15,734 nucleotides of DNA from Bifidobacterium breve (GCA_945882475.1 CAMCWJ010000028.1:1-15734); one strand, 5' to 3'. Positions 7,710-14,531 are shown, numbered from the stretch's first letter. Program-made: numbers and translations. The notes: a model not told the origin generated them from the letters alone.

Positions 7710-7719
7710 CGACCCAGCG

Positions 7720-8787
7720 TCACCACATCATGGTGCGGGCGTAGGCCGCCGGCAGGTCCTGGGCGCCCAGCAGTCCCGGCGGCGCATCGCAGACCGCGTC
7801 GATCGCGTTGACCGCACGTGCGGCCGTCGAGATCACCCCGGCCTGGTTGTGGTCGACACCGGCGAGTCCCAAGTGGGTGTTGATCTCGATGCCGGGATCG
7901 CCGCGCACCACCACCCGGTGGACACCCGGGCGGCCGTCAGGCGGATAGGGCCAGTCGGGTGCGGCCGCGGCGGTGAGTCGGTTGACGTGTTCGACGGTGA
8001 TCACCGCCTCTCCGCCGCGCATGCCGTCGACGGCGAACCGCACGGCGGCCACCCGGCCCGGATCGACGCTCATCATCGTGCAGTCGATACGTTCAGTCGC
8101 CAACCAGTTCTCGTGGCTCTCGCGAACCTCATCCAGGGTGACGCCCAGCATATCGGCAAGGGAACGCACCTGGCCGCCCCACAGCGAGGCGAGCACACCG
8201 GGGGCGAACATGACCGGGCGGTCATCACCGGTGGTGCCGAAACCGAAACTGACACCGGTGAATTCGGCATCGGGGTAACTGCCGTAATCGCAGATCTCCG
8301 AGACCGTGATGCCGGTGGCGTGCCCGGCCAGGGTCAGCGCGGTGTAGACCAGGGTATCGCCGGAGAATCCGGGGTCGACGCCGTTGATGTACAGCGATGC
8401 CCCGCCGTCACTGCAGGCCTGCCGAAGCGGTCCGGTGATCCACTCGTCGGCGTGGTGTGGCGCGACCAGCCACACCATCGAGGTGCCCACGACGTTGATT
8501 CCCGCCCGCAGGAAGCGGGAGATCTCCTCGATGGCCTGGACCGGGCGCATCTCGGCCTGCGAGGTGTAGAGCACGCAGTCCGGGCGCAGTGCCAGCAGTG
8601 CATCGATGTCGTCGGTGGCCAGGATCCCGGTCGGTTCGTCGAGGCCGCACAGATCGGCGGCGTCACGGCCCACTTTGTCGGCGCCGTGCGCATGCAGACC
8701 CATCAGTCGCAGATCGGGGCGGTCGATGATCATCCGCAGTGCGTGGCGCCCGACGTTGCCGGTGGAGAACTGAACGACTGACTTCAC
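7720..8787 (-). CDS. NAD(P)-binding dihydrodipicolinate-reductase-like oxidoreductase
   Basis: A 355-residue cytosolic protein with an N-terminal Rossmann nucleotide-binding segment (VVQFSTGNVGRHAL, residues 4-17) and the GVDPGFSGD segment (136-144) typical of the mycobacterial family often labelled dihydrodipicolinate reductase or NAD(P)H-dependent amine dehydrogenase (2,4-diaminopentanoate dehydrogenase-like). It is far longer than true DapB (about 245 residues), so a role in lysine synthesis is unlikely; the natural substrate is unknown. I chose the GTG at 8787, which starts directly at the first beta strand; the frame is open to 8865 but the extra 26 residues are low-complexity Arg/Gly. 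It follows the haloalkane dehalogenase gene after 26 bases with a weak Shine-Dalgarno, so the two are likely one operon. Its 3' end faces the secreted hydrolase gene across 10 bases. Confidence 0.82.
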   Translation of the reverse strand: MKSVVQFSTGNVGRHALRMIIDRPDLRLMGLHAHGADKVGRDAADLCGLDEPTGILATDDIDALLALRPDCVLYTSQAEMRPVQAIEEISRFLRAGINVVGTSMVWLVAPHHADEWITGPLRQACSDGGASLYINGVDPGFSGDTLVYTALTLAGHATGITVSEICDYGSYPDAEFTGVSFGFGTTGDDRPVMFAPGVLASLWGGQVRSLADMLGVTLDEVRESHENWLATERIDCTMMSVDPGRVAAVRFAVDGMRGGEAVITVEHVNRLTAAAAPDWPYPPDGRPGVHRVVVRGDPGIEINTHLGLAGVDHNQAGVISTAARAVNAIDAVCDAPPGLLGAQDLPAAYARTMMW

Positions 8788-8813
8788 GTCACGACCGTAG
8801 CCGTCGGTCCGAC

Positions 8814-9716
8814 TCAGTCGCCGGCGAGGACACCCTCGATGACCGCCACGATGTCCGCCGGGCAATCCTCCTGCAGGAAATGTGCTCCCTCCAGGGTGAC
8901 GTGCGGTTGGCCCTTGGCGCCGGGTACCAGTTTCTGGAACACCGCGTCCCCGCCTCCGGTGATGGGGTCGGCATCGCTGAATGCCGTGACAAACGGCTTA
9001 TCGAATTGGGTGAGCACCGCCCACGCGGCCTTGTTCTCCGCCACGGATCCGTGCTCAGGTGTGATGGGAACCAGTGTCGGGAACTGGCAGGCGCCGCCCT
9101 TGTAACTCGCGTCCGGGAACGGTGCGTCGTAGGCCGCACGTTCGGCGTCGCTCAACCCACGGCCGGTGGCCATGTCGACGATCTGGCCGATCGGCAGATC
9201 CTCTGTGCTCTGGCTGAATGCCAGCCATTGGCCGAACCCCTCGGAGAATGTGGTGCCGATCGGTAGTCCGGTGTTGGCGACGACCACGCCGGCGAAGCGT
9301 TCCGGGAACGCTGCCACCACACGCAGGCCCAGCAGCCCACCCCAGTCCTGGCAGAACAGTGTCACGTCCTGCAGATCCAGATCCGTGAACCACTGGCTCA
9401 GCCAGGCGACGTGGCGTTCGTAGGTGTAGTCGTTGCGGTCGGCCGGTTTATCGGAGCGGCCGAATCCGATCAGATCCGGAGCCAACACCCGACGGCCCGA
9501 GGCTGCCAGTGTCGGGATCATGTGCCGGTACAGGTAGGACCAACTGGGCTCACCGTGCAGCAGCAACACCGTGGCGCCGTCCCGCGGACCCTCGTCCACA
9601 TAGGCCATCCGCAGGATCTGCCCGGTCGCGGCATCGGTGATGTCTGCGTAGTGCGGCGCGAAGGGCCACCCGGGCAGATTCTCGAAGCGACTATCGGGGG
9701 TGCGCAGAACCTGCAT
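8814..9716 (-). CDS. dhmA: Haloalkane dehalogenase, HLD-I subfamily (DhmA/DmbB/Rv2296-like)
   Basis: An alpha/beta hydrolase of 300 residues that hydrolyses carbon-halogen bonds to an alcohol, halide and proton in the cytosol. It matches the remembered M. tuberculosis Rv2296 (DmbB) closely from the first residues (MQVLRTPDSRF, then PFAPHY). Visible catalytic features are the oxyanion loop HGEP (54-57), nucleophile D124 followed by halide-binding W125 in FCQDWGG, cap-domain W164 as the likely second halide tryptophan, acid D250 in the DADPITG position used by HLD-I enzymes, and H279 in GAHFLQED. This Asp-Asp-His plus Trp-Trp layout separates it from epoxide hydrolases. The ATG at 9716 has GGAGAGG upstream; the longer open frame to 9878 would run across the promoter and into the divergent regulator. 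The natural substrate is not evident. It heads an operon with the reductase-like gene and is probably controlled by the divergent TetR. Confidence 0.92.
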   Translation of the reverse strand: MQVLRTPDSRFENLPGWPFAPHYADITDAATGQILRMAYVDEGPRDGATVLLLHGEPSWSYLYRHMIPTLAASGRRVLAPDLIGFGRSDKPADRNDYTYERHVAWLSQWFTDLDLQDVTLFCQDWGGLLGLRVVAAFPERFAGVVVANTGLPIGTTFSEGFGQWLAFSQSTEDLPIGQIVDMATGRGLSDAERAAYDAPFPDASYKGGACQFPTLVPITPEHGSVAENKAAWAVLTQFDKPFVTAFSDADPITGGGDAVFQKLVPGAKGQPHVTLEGAHFLQEDCPADIVAVIEGVLAGD

Positions 9717-9742
9717 GATGGGGCCTCTCCAGAGTGAGCTTT

Positions 9743-9781
9743 CGGGTAGCTGATCGGCAGTTTGGTAGCAACTGCTACCCT
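9743..9781. promoter_or_regulatory. Divergent promoter region of the tetR and haloalkane dehalogenase genes
   Basis: On the plus strand TACCCT (9776-9781) is a TANNNT -10 for the regulator, giving a leader of about 25 bases. On the minus strand TTGCTA (9766-9771) and TACCCG (9743-9748) are spaced 17 bases as -35 and -10 for the dehalogenase. Both overlap the GGTAGC repeats, so one bound regulator could block both promoters. Promoter assignments are by eye. Confidence 0.4.
9764..9779. promoter_or_regulatory. Probable TetR operator (inverted repeat)
   Basis: The sequence GGTAGCA-AC-TGCTACC is a perfect 7-base inverted repeat with a 2-base spacer, lying between the divergent regulator and dehalogenase genes. 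An additional half-site GGTAGC occurs at 9745-9750, 19 bases from the first half-site. TetR proteins usually bind palindromes next to their own gene, so this is the natural candidate for autoregulation and dehalogenase control. Confidence 0.7.
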
Positions 9782-9812
9782 TTGTCAACCCTGTTGCCGT
9801 GGAGGTGATCAG

Positions 9813-10412
9813 ATGGGCCGACCCGCCAAGACGACGGACTCCGACGTCCTCGACATCACCTACGCGCTGGCGTGGCAACGCGGCTGCGATGACGTCACCA
9901 TCCGCGACCTCGAAGTCGCCCTCGACCTGCGCGCGCCGTCGATCTACCGTCGTTTCCGTTCGCGCGATGAACTTTTGGCCGCGGCGATTGACCGCTACGT
10001 CGAATGCGTGGTCGACGTCAGGGTTCGCCGCTACCTGGAGGGCACGGGCGATCCCCTACGCGGCATCCGTCGGTACTTCCTCAGCGTCGTAGACGCAGCG
10101 GCCGAGCCAGACGTGCCCCGCGGGTGCCTGGTCGCCACCACCAGCCAACAGTCGTCCTACGCGATCCCGGTGATTCGCGCCGCCGTCAACCGTGGCGTCA
10201 GCCGGGTCGAAGAAGCGCTGTGCGCGGCCCTCGACCGGGCCGCCGATGCCGGCCACCACTTCGCCTCGCCGCATCGCGACATTGCACAGGCACTGCTGCA
10301 GAGTTTCCTCGGAGTGCTGTTGCTCATGCGCTGCGGTCAGGATCATCTCAAGCCGAGCGTGACCGTCATGCTCGACGCCCTTCTCGGACCGCCTACCCCG
10401 ACTCCGTTGTAA
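9813..10412 (+). CDS. TetR/AcrR-family transcriptional regulator
   Basis: A 199-residue regulator with the N-terminal TetR DNA-binding domain: helix-turn-helix at about 28-48 (VTIRDLEVALDLRAPSIYRRF), followed by the usual RSRDELLAAAIDRY. The C-terminal ligand domain contains PRGCLVATT (102-110), a segment shared by a broad AcrR-like subgroup. The ATG at 9813 has an ideal GGAGGTGAT Shine-Dalgarno; the in-frame start at 9762 would lie upstream of the inferred operator and promoter and lacks that signal. It is divergent from the haloalkane dehalogenase gene, with a palindrome between them, so it most likely represses that operon and itself until a ligand, perhaps a halogenated or derived compound, binds. 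The ligand is inference only. Confidence 0.92.
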   Translation: MGRPAKTTDSDVLDITYALAWQRGCDDVTIRDLEVALDLRAPSIYRRFRSRDELLAAAIDRYVECVVDVRVRRYLEGTGDPLRGIRRYFLSVVDAAAEPDVPRGCLVATTSQQSSYAIPVIRAAVNRGVSRVEEALCAALDRAADAGHHFASPHRDIAQALLQSFLGVLLLMRCGQDHLKPSVTVMLDALLGPPTPTPL

Positions 10413-10497
10413 GTGGCCGAATTCGCTCGTGCGGGTCCGGCCGTCGTGGTTATCGTGGAGTCACCATTGCGAACGCGACAGCCGGCAGCGAGGTTCC

Positions 10498-10746
10498 ATG
10501 ATCGGACCCATTCCATATCCCCGCGTGACTGTGACGGCACTCGCATCGGTTGCCGTGATGGCGTACCTGCTCCACCGCGAATTGCGGGACTGGGTTGCGG
10601 CGTTGCACCTGGCGATCGTGCTCGTCTTCGCGGTCATCACGCTCGTGCTCTCCGTGCACGCACTGGTGGTGGCGATCATCAGGTGGGTACGCCGCAACCG
10701 TGACGACCCCCCGGGATACCAGAGAGATTTCGATCTCGTGGCTTGA
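10498..10746 (+). CDS. Small two-helix membrane protein of unknown function
   Basis: An 82-residue hydrophobic protein with membrane helices at about residues 10-26 and 33-63. A short charged loop (HRELRD) lies between them, and a basic WVRRNRDDPP stretch precedes a polar tail. The positive-inside rule would leave the C-terminus in the cytosol. I do not recognise a family. The ATG at 10498 has a modest AGCGAGG upstream, and a TATCGT box at 10450-10455 could be its -10. The in-frame start at 10429 would add 23 residues without membrane or conserved character. It lies 85 bases after the TetR gene on the same strand and ends 9 bases from the convergent permease gene. Open frame, signals and clear topology support a real gene, but no function can be assigned. 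Confidence 0.65.
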   Translation: MIGPIPYPRVTVTALASVAVMAYLLHRELRDWVAALHLAIVLVFAVITLVLSVHALVVAIIRWVRRNRDDPPGYQRDFDLVA

Positions 10747-10755
10747 TCCGGCCGA

Positions 10756-12144
10756 TCAACCCTGACGAGTGACCGCGTGCTCCTCGCCCATCTTGACCGA
10801 TAGCGGACGGCGGAAGAATCGGGTGACGAACAGCAGAACGCCGACTCCAATGAGGAACCAGGTGATGCCGTATCTGGTCGACTCCGGAGACAGATATACC
10901 CACAGCAGCACGGTCAGCAGCACCCCGATGACCGGCAGCACGATGTTCCTGAAGATCTGGCCGGGCCCGTTGATCTCCCGCCGACGGTAGGCGAAGTAGG
11001 CGATCACCGTCAGGTTCACGAAAGTAAAGGCGATCAGGGCGCCGAAGTTGATCAGCGAGGCCACGAAGTCGAGATTGAACGAGATCGCCAGCAAGGACAC
11101 GACGCCCACGAAGACGACGGCATAGGCGGGTGTTTGAAAGCTCGGATGCAGATAGCCGAAGAAGCGTCCTATCGGCCCCCGGCCATTTCGTCCCATCACG
11201 AAGAGCAGACGAGACACCGATGCGTGAGAGGCGAGGCTGGACGCCACGGTGGCGGCGAACGCCGCCGATACCAGCAGGATCTTGAACAGCTGCCCGCCTA
11301 CCAGGAAGGCGATCTCCGGCAGTGAGCTGTTCTGCAGGGACTCCTCACTGAAGGTGGACACGTCCGGGAACAGCGACTGGGTGAACCACGCCGAGACCAA
11401 GAAGATGACACCGCCGATCAGCAGTGCCAGCACGATCGCCTTCGGCACGATGGCTGCATCCTTGGCTTCCTCGGTGTACATCGTGATCGCGTCGAAGCCG
11501 ATGAACGAGAAGGCGACGATGGTGGCTCCGGTGATCACCAGGGGAAGTTCGACGCCCTCGTGCCACGCCGGCTGCGACGAGAAGATGGTCCCGTTGCCCA
11601 TGCCGTCCATCAGCGCCTTCGCCGCAAGAATCAGGAACACCCCGATGAGAACCACCTCGAACACCACCAGCAGCATGTTGACCCGCGAGGTGTTGGTCAT
11701 GCTGAACAGGCACATCGCGGTGATGGCGGCGACGTAAACGACGACCCAGATCCATTGCGGCACATCAGGAAAGAACGAGTACAGATAACTTCGGATGATC
11801 AGCGCGTTGACCAAGGGCAGCAGCAGGTAATCCAGCAGTGCCGCCCAGCCGATCAGAAAACCGAGATTGGGGCTGATGGTCTCCGACGTGTAGGTGTAGG
11901 CCGACCCCGCAGAGGGGAAGACCCGCGTCATCCGGCCATAGCTGATGGCGGTGAAGACCATCACCACCAGAGCCAGCAGGTAAGCAGTGGGAACGACGTT
12001 GCCGGTCTCCTGCGACACGATGCCGAAGGTGTCGAAGACCACGGTCGGCGTCATGTAGCCCAGGCCGAGGCCCACGATCGCCCATAGGCCGAGGGTCCGG
12101 GCGAGTTGGGGGTTTTTCGTCGACCCGCCCGAAACCTCGGTCAT
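10756..12144 (-). CDS. APC-family permease, PuuP-like putrescine/amine importer
   Basis: A 462-residue cytoplasmic-membrane transporter with about 12 hydrophobic helices. It resembles E. coli PuuP, as I remember it, over its full length: TPTVVFDTFGIVS (32-44), AYLLAL...FTAISYGRM (54-72), FPSAGSAYTYTSETISP (76-92), GFLIGWAALLDYLLLP (95-110), ITGATIVAFSFIGFDAITMYTEEAKDA split across 204-230, SLPEIAFLVGG (274-284) and SLASHASVSRLLFVMGR (303-319). PuuP imports putrescine by proton symport; the same APC branch also carries other amines and amino acids, so substrate is inference. The ATG at 12144 is preceded by a weak GGCGGGA. A much better Shine-Dalgarno (GGAGGGG, 12167-12173) instead serves a six-codon ORF whose stop overlaps this start. 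The universal stress gene is divergent. The 3' end lies 9 bases from the small membrane gene. Confidence 0.85.
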   Translation of the reverse strand: MTEVSGGSTKNPQLARTLGLWAIVGLGLGYMTPTVVFDTFGIVSQETGNVVPTAYLLALVVMVFTAISYGRMTRVFPSAGSAYTYTSETISPNLGFLIGWAALLDYLLLPLVNALIIRSYLYSFFPDVPQWIWVVVYVAAITAMCLFSMTNTSRVNMLLVVFEVVLIGVFLILAAKALMDGMGNGTIFSSQPAWHEGVELPLVITGATIVAFSFIGFDAITMYTEEAKDAAIVPKAIVLALLIGGVIFLVSAWFTQSLFPDVSTFSEESLQNSSLPEIAFLVGGQLFKILLVSAAFAATVASSLASHASVSRLLFVMGRNGRGPIGRFFGYLHPSFQTPAYAVVFVGVVSLLAISFNLDFVASLINFGALIAFTFVNLTVIAYFAYRRREINGPGQIFRNIVLPVIGVLLTVLLWVYLSPESTRYGITWFLIGVGVLLFVTRFFRRPLSVKMGEEHAVTRQG

Positions 12145-12161
12145 CGTCGTCCCGCCTTCAT
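12141..12161 (-). CDS. Putative six-codon leader ORF (MKAGRR) coupled to permease
   Basis: On the minus strand, GGAGGGG (12167-12173) sits five bases before an ATG that opens a six-codon frame, Met-Lys-Ala-Gly-Arg-Arg, ending in a TGA that shares ATGA with the permease start. The permease frame has no start codon of its own near that Shine-Dalgarno. The arrangement looks like a translated leader that controls or couples permease translation. Half of its residues are basic (Lys, Arg, Arg), and both arginines are encoded by CGA. Expression is unproven and the ORF is short enough to occur by chance. Confidence 0.35.
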   Translation of the reverse strand: MKAGRR

Positions 12162-12177
12162 CGCAGCCCCTCCGAAA

Positions 12178-12183
12178 ATCCTA
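12178..12183 (-). promoter_or_regulatory. Candidate -10 box for leader ORF and permease
   Basis: TAGGAT on the minus strand matches TANNNT and lies 16 bases upstream of the leader ORF ATG. Transcription would start near 12171, inside or at the edge of the GGAGGGG element, so the true start may be further upstream. No convincing -35 was found. Confidence 0.25.
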
Positions 12184-12281
12184 TGACGTTGCGTACCACA
12201 ACCGGCGGCGGACTTCTCGCCGTTTGGGGCACACGCTGGCAGTGACTTGCCTGTTTGCCGGAGCGACGGCCAATCGCCTGT

Positions 12282-12287
12282 TAGCGT
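12282..12287 (+). promoter_or_regulatory. Candidate -10 box for leaderless universal stress gene
   Basis: TAGCGT matches TANNNT and ends 8 bases before the ATG at 12296, so the transcript would begin at or within a base or two of the start codon. No clear Shine-Dalgarno is present, which is consistent with leaderless translation. Confidence 0.4.
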
Positions 12288-12295
12288 CAGGAACC

Positions 12296-13138
12296 ATGCG
12301 GTACGTCGTCGGCTACGGGCCGCGTCAACGCGGTATTGACGGGGTGAATCTGGCTGCCACCCTTGCCTGCTCGTCGGGGGCCACCCTCGATCTGGTCGCG
12401 GTGCTGCCCAGCGATGCCCCGACCTTCCACATGTATTCCCCGGATCATGCGTTCAACGCCGAACTCGACGCTCAGGGCCACGAATGGCTCCAGGACGGCC
12501 TGTCCCGGGTGCCCGGAGGCGTGCCGGCCGACGCCCACCTCCGACGGGCGGAATCGGTAACCCACGGCCTCCTCGACGCGGCGGCTGATCCCGAACGCGG
12601 TGCTGCCGGACTCATCGTCGTCGGCACCCGCCACCGCGTCCGGGCCAAGCGTTTCAGCGTCGGTAGCCTCGCCGATACCCTGCTGCACTCATCGCCGGTG
12701 CCGGTTGCCCTGGCGCCCAGGCACTACCAGTTCCATCCGGGCGTCTCCCGGATCACCTGTGCCACCGGCATGTCCCCCGGAGCCGAGGATCTCCTAGGCA
12801 ATGCCATCCGGCTGGCGACCGAATGGAAGGTGCCGTTGCGGCTGATGTCACTGGTGGCCGTCGGCGAGGACAATCGTCAGGAGTGGACCGAACTGGCCCA
12901 GCAACACGCCGCCGCCCTGGTGGCCAAGGCCCAGGCTGCGCTGGGCGAGGCGACAAGCGTCGTCGGGCATGGAGATTCAATACGCGAGGCCGTGCGCGGA
13001 CTGGACTTCGCCGACGACGAGGTCGTCGTGATCGGCTCCAGCCGACTGGCCCAGCCCAAACGGCTCTTCGTCGGGCATTCCGCAAGCAAGATCATGCGGG
13101 CGCTGAAGGTGCCGATGATCGTGTGGCCCCGCGACTGA
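12296..13138 (+). CDS. Tandem-domain universal stress protein
   Basis: A 280-residue cytosolic protein with two UspA folds, about 1-141 and 150-278, the usual mycobacterial double-domain layout. Each domain ends with the strand plus ATP-loop region (LIVVGTRHRVRAKRFSVGS at 106-124; VVVIGSSRLAQPKRLFVGHS at 243-262). The nucleotide motif G-2x-G-9x-G(S/T) is degenerate: in domain 1 the second Gly is H113, although G123-S124 remain; in domain 2 it is R250 and the final residue is H261. ATP binding may therefore be weak or lost, especially in domain 2. The ATG at 12296 starts at the first beta strand; an in-frame start at 12224 would extend into the shared promoter region. Many such proteins respond to hypoxia or stress in mycobacteria, but no clear DosR box is seen here. 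It is divergent from the PuuP-like permease. Confidence 0.88.
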   Translation: MRYVVGYGPRQRGIDGVNLAATLACSSGATLDLVAVLPSDAPTFHMYSPDHAFNAELDAQGHEWLQDGLSRVPGGVPADAHLRRAESVTHGLLDAAADPERGAAGLIVVGTRHRVRAKRFSVGSLADTLLHSSPVPVALAPRHYQFHPGVSRITCATGMSPGAEDLLGNAIRLATEWKVPLRLMSLVAVGEDNRQEWTELAQQHAAALVAKAQAALGEATSVVGHGDSIREAVRGLDFADDEVVVIGSSRLAQPKRLFVGHSASKIMRALKVPMIVWPRD

Positions 13139-13147
13139 AGCGAAAGC

Positions 13148-13906
13148 CTAGTTCGGCGAGCGTGGCGTCGCCGCCGCAGGGCGAGCTGCAGCCCGCGTTA
13201 CAGCGCGCGCGGGCCGATCTGCGGCGGCCGCGGCAACACGACGGGTAGCCGCCGAACGAGGTACTGCCGACGGAACGCTACCCCGACGGTGTTGCGCGGT
13301 GTTCCGCCCCGCTGACCCAGCCGGCAGCCTAACCGCGGCTGGCGCTGCTTGCTCCGTAGCACCTCTAGCGGCGGCAATGCTGACCGTCGGAGCCGCAGCA
13401 GCACCGGGAGTAGATGATCTACGGGCAGCCGCTGGCGTCGACACCGCACGAGCCGATGAACTCGGGGGGAAGATCGTCGCGACAAACGCCTTCACCGAGT
13501 CAGTCACCTCCTGAACCCACGACTGAATCGCCGCGCGGAGGTTTTCCAGCGTGGTCTGAATCGGTACGACGAACCAGGCCTGAATCGGAGCGAAGACATA
13601 GAAGTAGAGGACAAAGAATAAGGTACGTTCCACGTCCCAGCAGTTGGGAAAGAATCCGGTCGGTATGCAGCCGGGTGCCGTCGGATTCGCCGCCTCCGCA
13701 GCCGCGGCGCTGCGGGCGACCGGCGGCGACACCGCTGCGTTCATTTGCGTCACCGCGGACTCAAGAGCGACCTCGACACGCAACTCCGCTCGAAAGGCCG
13801 CCCGGTCTGTGTGAACCGGCGCCGACACAAGACCCGCACCGACAACAACCACGCTGGCAGCTGCGCACCACAAAGTGGCCCGATCGTGGACACGTAGCCG
13901 GTTCAT
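13148..13906 (-). CDS. Exported or membrane-anchored Ala/Arg-rich protein, unknown function
   Basis: A 252-residue protein that I do not recognise. Residues 11-30 form a signal peptide or N-terminal anchor (TLWCAAASVVVVGAGLVSAP). Then come a helical Ala/Glu segment (34-74), two cysteines at C80 and C89 that could pair, a strongly hydrophobic aromatic patch (about 95-117, LFFVLYFYVFAPIQAWFVV) and an amphipathic helix (118-145). The last about 100 residues are disordered and rich in Ala, Arg, Pro and Ser, giving a very basic tail. The ATG at 13906 has GGGGGTG upstream and a TATGTT -10 candidate at 13934-13939; the open frame to 13984 would cross that promoter. It is convergent with the universal stress gene (9-base gap) and divergent from the Pro/Lys-rich gene. 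Long antisense frames exist over the tail but reflect its GC-rich composition. Confidence 0.7.
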   Translation of the reverse strand: MNRLRVHDRATLWCAAASVVVVGAGLVSAPVHTDRAAFRAELRVEVALESAVTQMNAAVSPPVARSAAAAEAANPTAPGCIPTGFFPNCWDVERTLFFVLYFYVFAPIQAWFVVPIQTTLENLRAAIQSWVQEVTDSVKAFVATIFPPSSSARAVSTPAAARRSSTPGAAAAPTVSIAAARGATEQAAPAAVRLPAGSAGRNTAQHRRGSVPSAVPRSAATRRVAAAAADRPARAVTRAAARPAAATPRSPN

Positions 13907-13933
13907 CAAACACCCCCACACAATGTTGCGCGA

Positions 13934-13939
13934 AACATA
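13934..13939 (-). promoter_or_regulatory. Candidate -10 box for the Ala/Arg-rich protein gene
   Basis: TATGTT on the minus strand fits TANNNT and would give a leader of about 20 bases carrying the GGGGGTG Shine-Dalgarno before the ATG at 13906. No -35 was identified. Confidence 0.4.
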
Positions 13940-14041
13940 CCAAAATGCGGACGCCGAGAAGGCCACCTGCGCGCTCCGCGACAAACATTTCCGGCCTAAG
14001 GCGGGCGGCTCGGTGGCTTAGCGGCAAGTTTGCCCATGAGG

Positions 14042-14047
14042 TAAAGT
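14042..14047 (+). promoter_or_regulatory. Candidate -10 box for the Pro/Lys-rich secreted protein gene
   Basis: TAAAGT matches TANNNT, with a weak TTAGCG 18 bases upstream at 14018-14023. Transcription would begin near 14054, which favours the ATG at 14082 as the start codon over the GTG at 14046 that lies within this box. Confidence 0.3.
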
Positions 14048-14081
14048 GGCCATCACCAGTCAGCAGAAAGCGGTGGTATAC

Positions 14082-14513
14082 ATGGAATTGGCACGACGAT
14101 GGGTTGGCCACTCCGCTTTGCTGGCCGCGCTGCTTTCCGTCTCGGTCGCCGGCGCGGGAACGTCATACGCCGATACGGCCTCCGCGGACCCCAACTACGC
14201 GGGTAGGCCGCATATGGGCCTGATGGACCCGGCCCAGAGCGCCATTCCACACGGCACCGGCGGGATCAAGCCGGTGCGTCCGGTCAAGCCGATCCCCCGC
14301 CCGAAGCCCAAGCCGCGCCCGGTCGTCGATCCGAACATCGTCGGCTACGCCGCCGATGGAACCCCGATCTACCCGTGGGGGCCGAAGCCGCAGCCGCCGA
14401 AGCCGGTGAAGCCAAGCAAGGGCGACCTGGTGCCGGTCGGCGAGGTCGACCCCTACCAGACACCGCCGATCATCCCGCCGCGGAAACTGCCTCCGGCACC
14501 TGAGGTGAGGTAG
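14082..14513 (+). CDS. Small secreted proline/lysine-rich protein, unknown function
   Basis: A 143-residue exported protein. Residues 1-30 are a Sec signal (MELARRW n-region, hydrophobic LLAALLSVSVAGAG core), with cleavage likely after SYA (30) or ASA (35). The mature chain is mostly disordered: a PVRPVKPIPRPKPKPRP tract at 64-80, a possible small conserved module VGYAADGTPIYPWGPKP (87-103), another Pro/Lys tract to 113 and a Pro-rich tail. The lack of cysteines and the strong positive charge suggest cell-wall or polyanion contact, which is inference. The start is uncertain: ATG 14082 gives the tidiest signal peptide, while GTG 14046 has a GAGG five bases upstream and would add 12 residues. 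It is divergent from the Ala/Arg-rich gene and convergent with the SDR gene (18-base gap). Confidence 0.75.
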   Translation: MELARRWVGHSALLAALLSVSVAGAGTSYADTASADPNYAGRPHMGLMDPAQSAIPHGTGGIKPVRPVKPIPRPKPKPRPVVDPNIVGYAADGTPIYPWGPKPQPPKPVKPSKGDLVPVGEVDPYQTPPIIPPRKLPPAPEVR

Positions 14514-14531
14514 CCGCGCCGGGGCCAACTC

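Noticed and set aside
7849..8781. A 310-codon open frame on the plus strand opposite the reductase-like gene
   Set aside because: It is a GC-skewed antisense shadow: no recognisable motifs, no Shine-Dalgarno, and the minus-strand gene has clear family features.
12206..12222. Possible DosR-type box upstream of the universal stress gene
   Set aside because: Only a GGACTT half resembles the consensus; the second half (TCGCC) does not match well enough to claim hypoxia control.
13991..14024. CTAAG/CTTAG inverted repeat in the divergent region before the Pro/Lys-rich gene
   Set aside because: Five-base arms separated by a long GC-rich loop are expected by chance in sequence of this composition.
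13414..14223. A 269-codon plus-strand frame across the two low-complexity secreted genes
   Set aside because: The translation is Arg/Pro/Ser-rich with no signal peptide or domain, and it would cross both inferred promoters and the 13906 start region.
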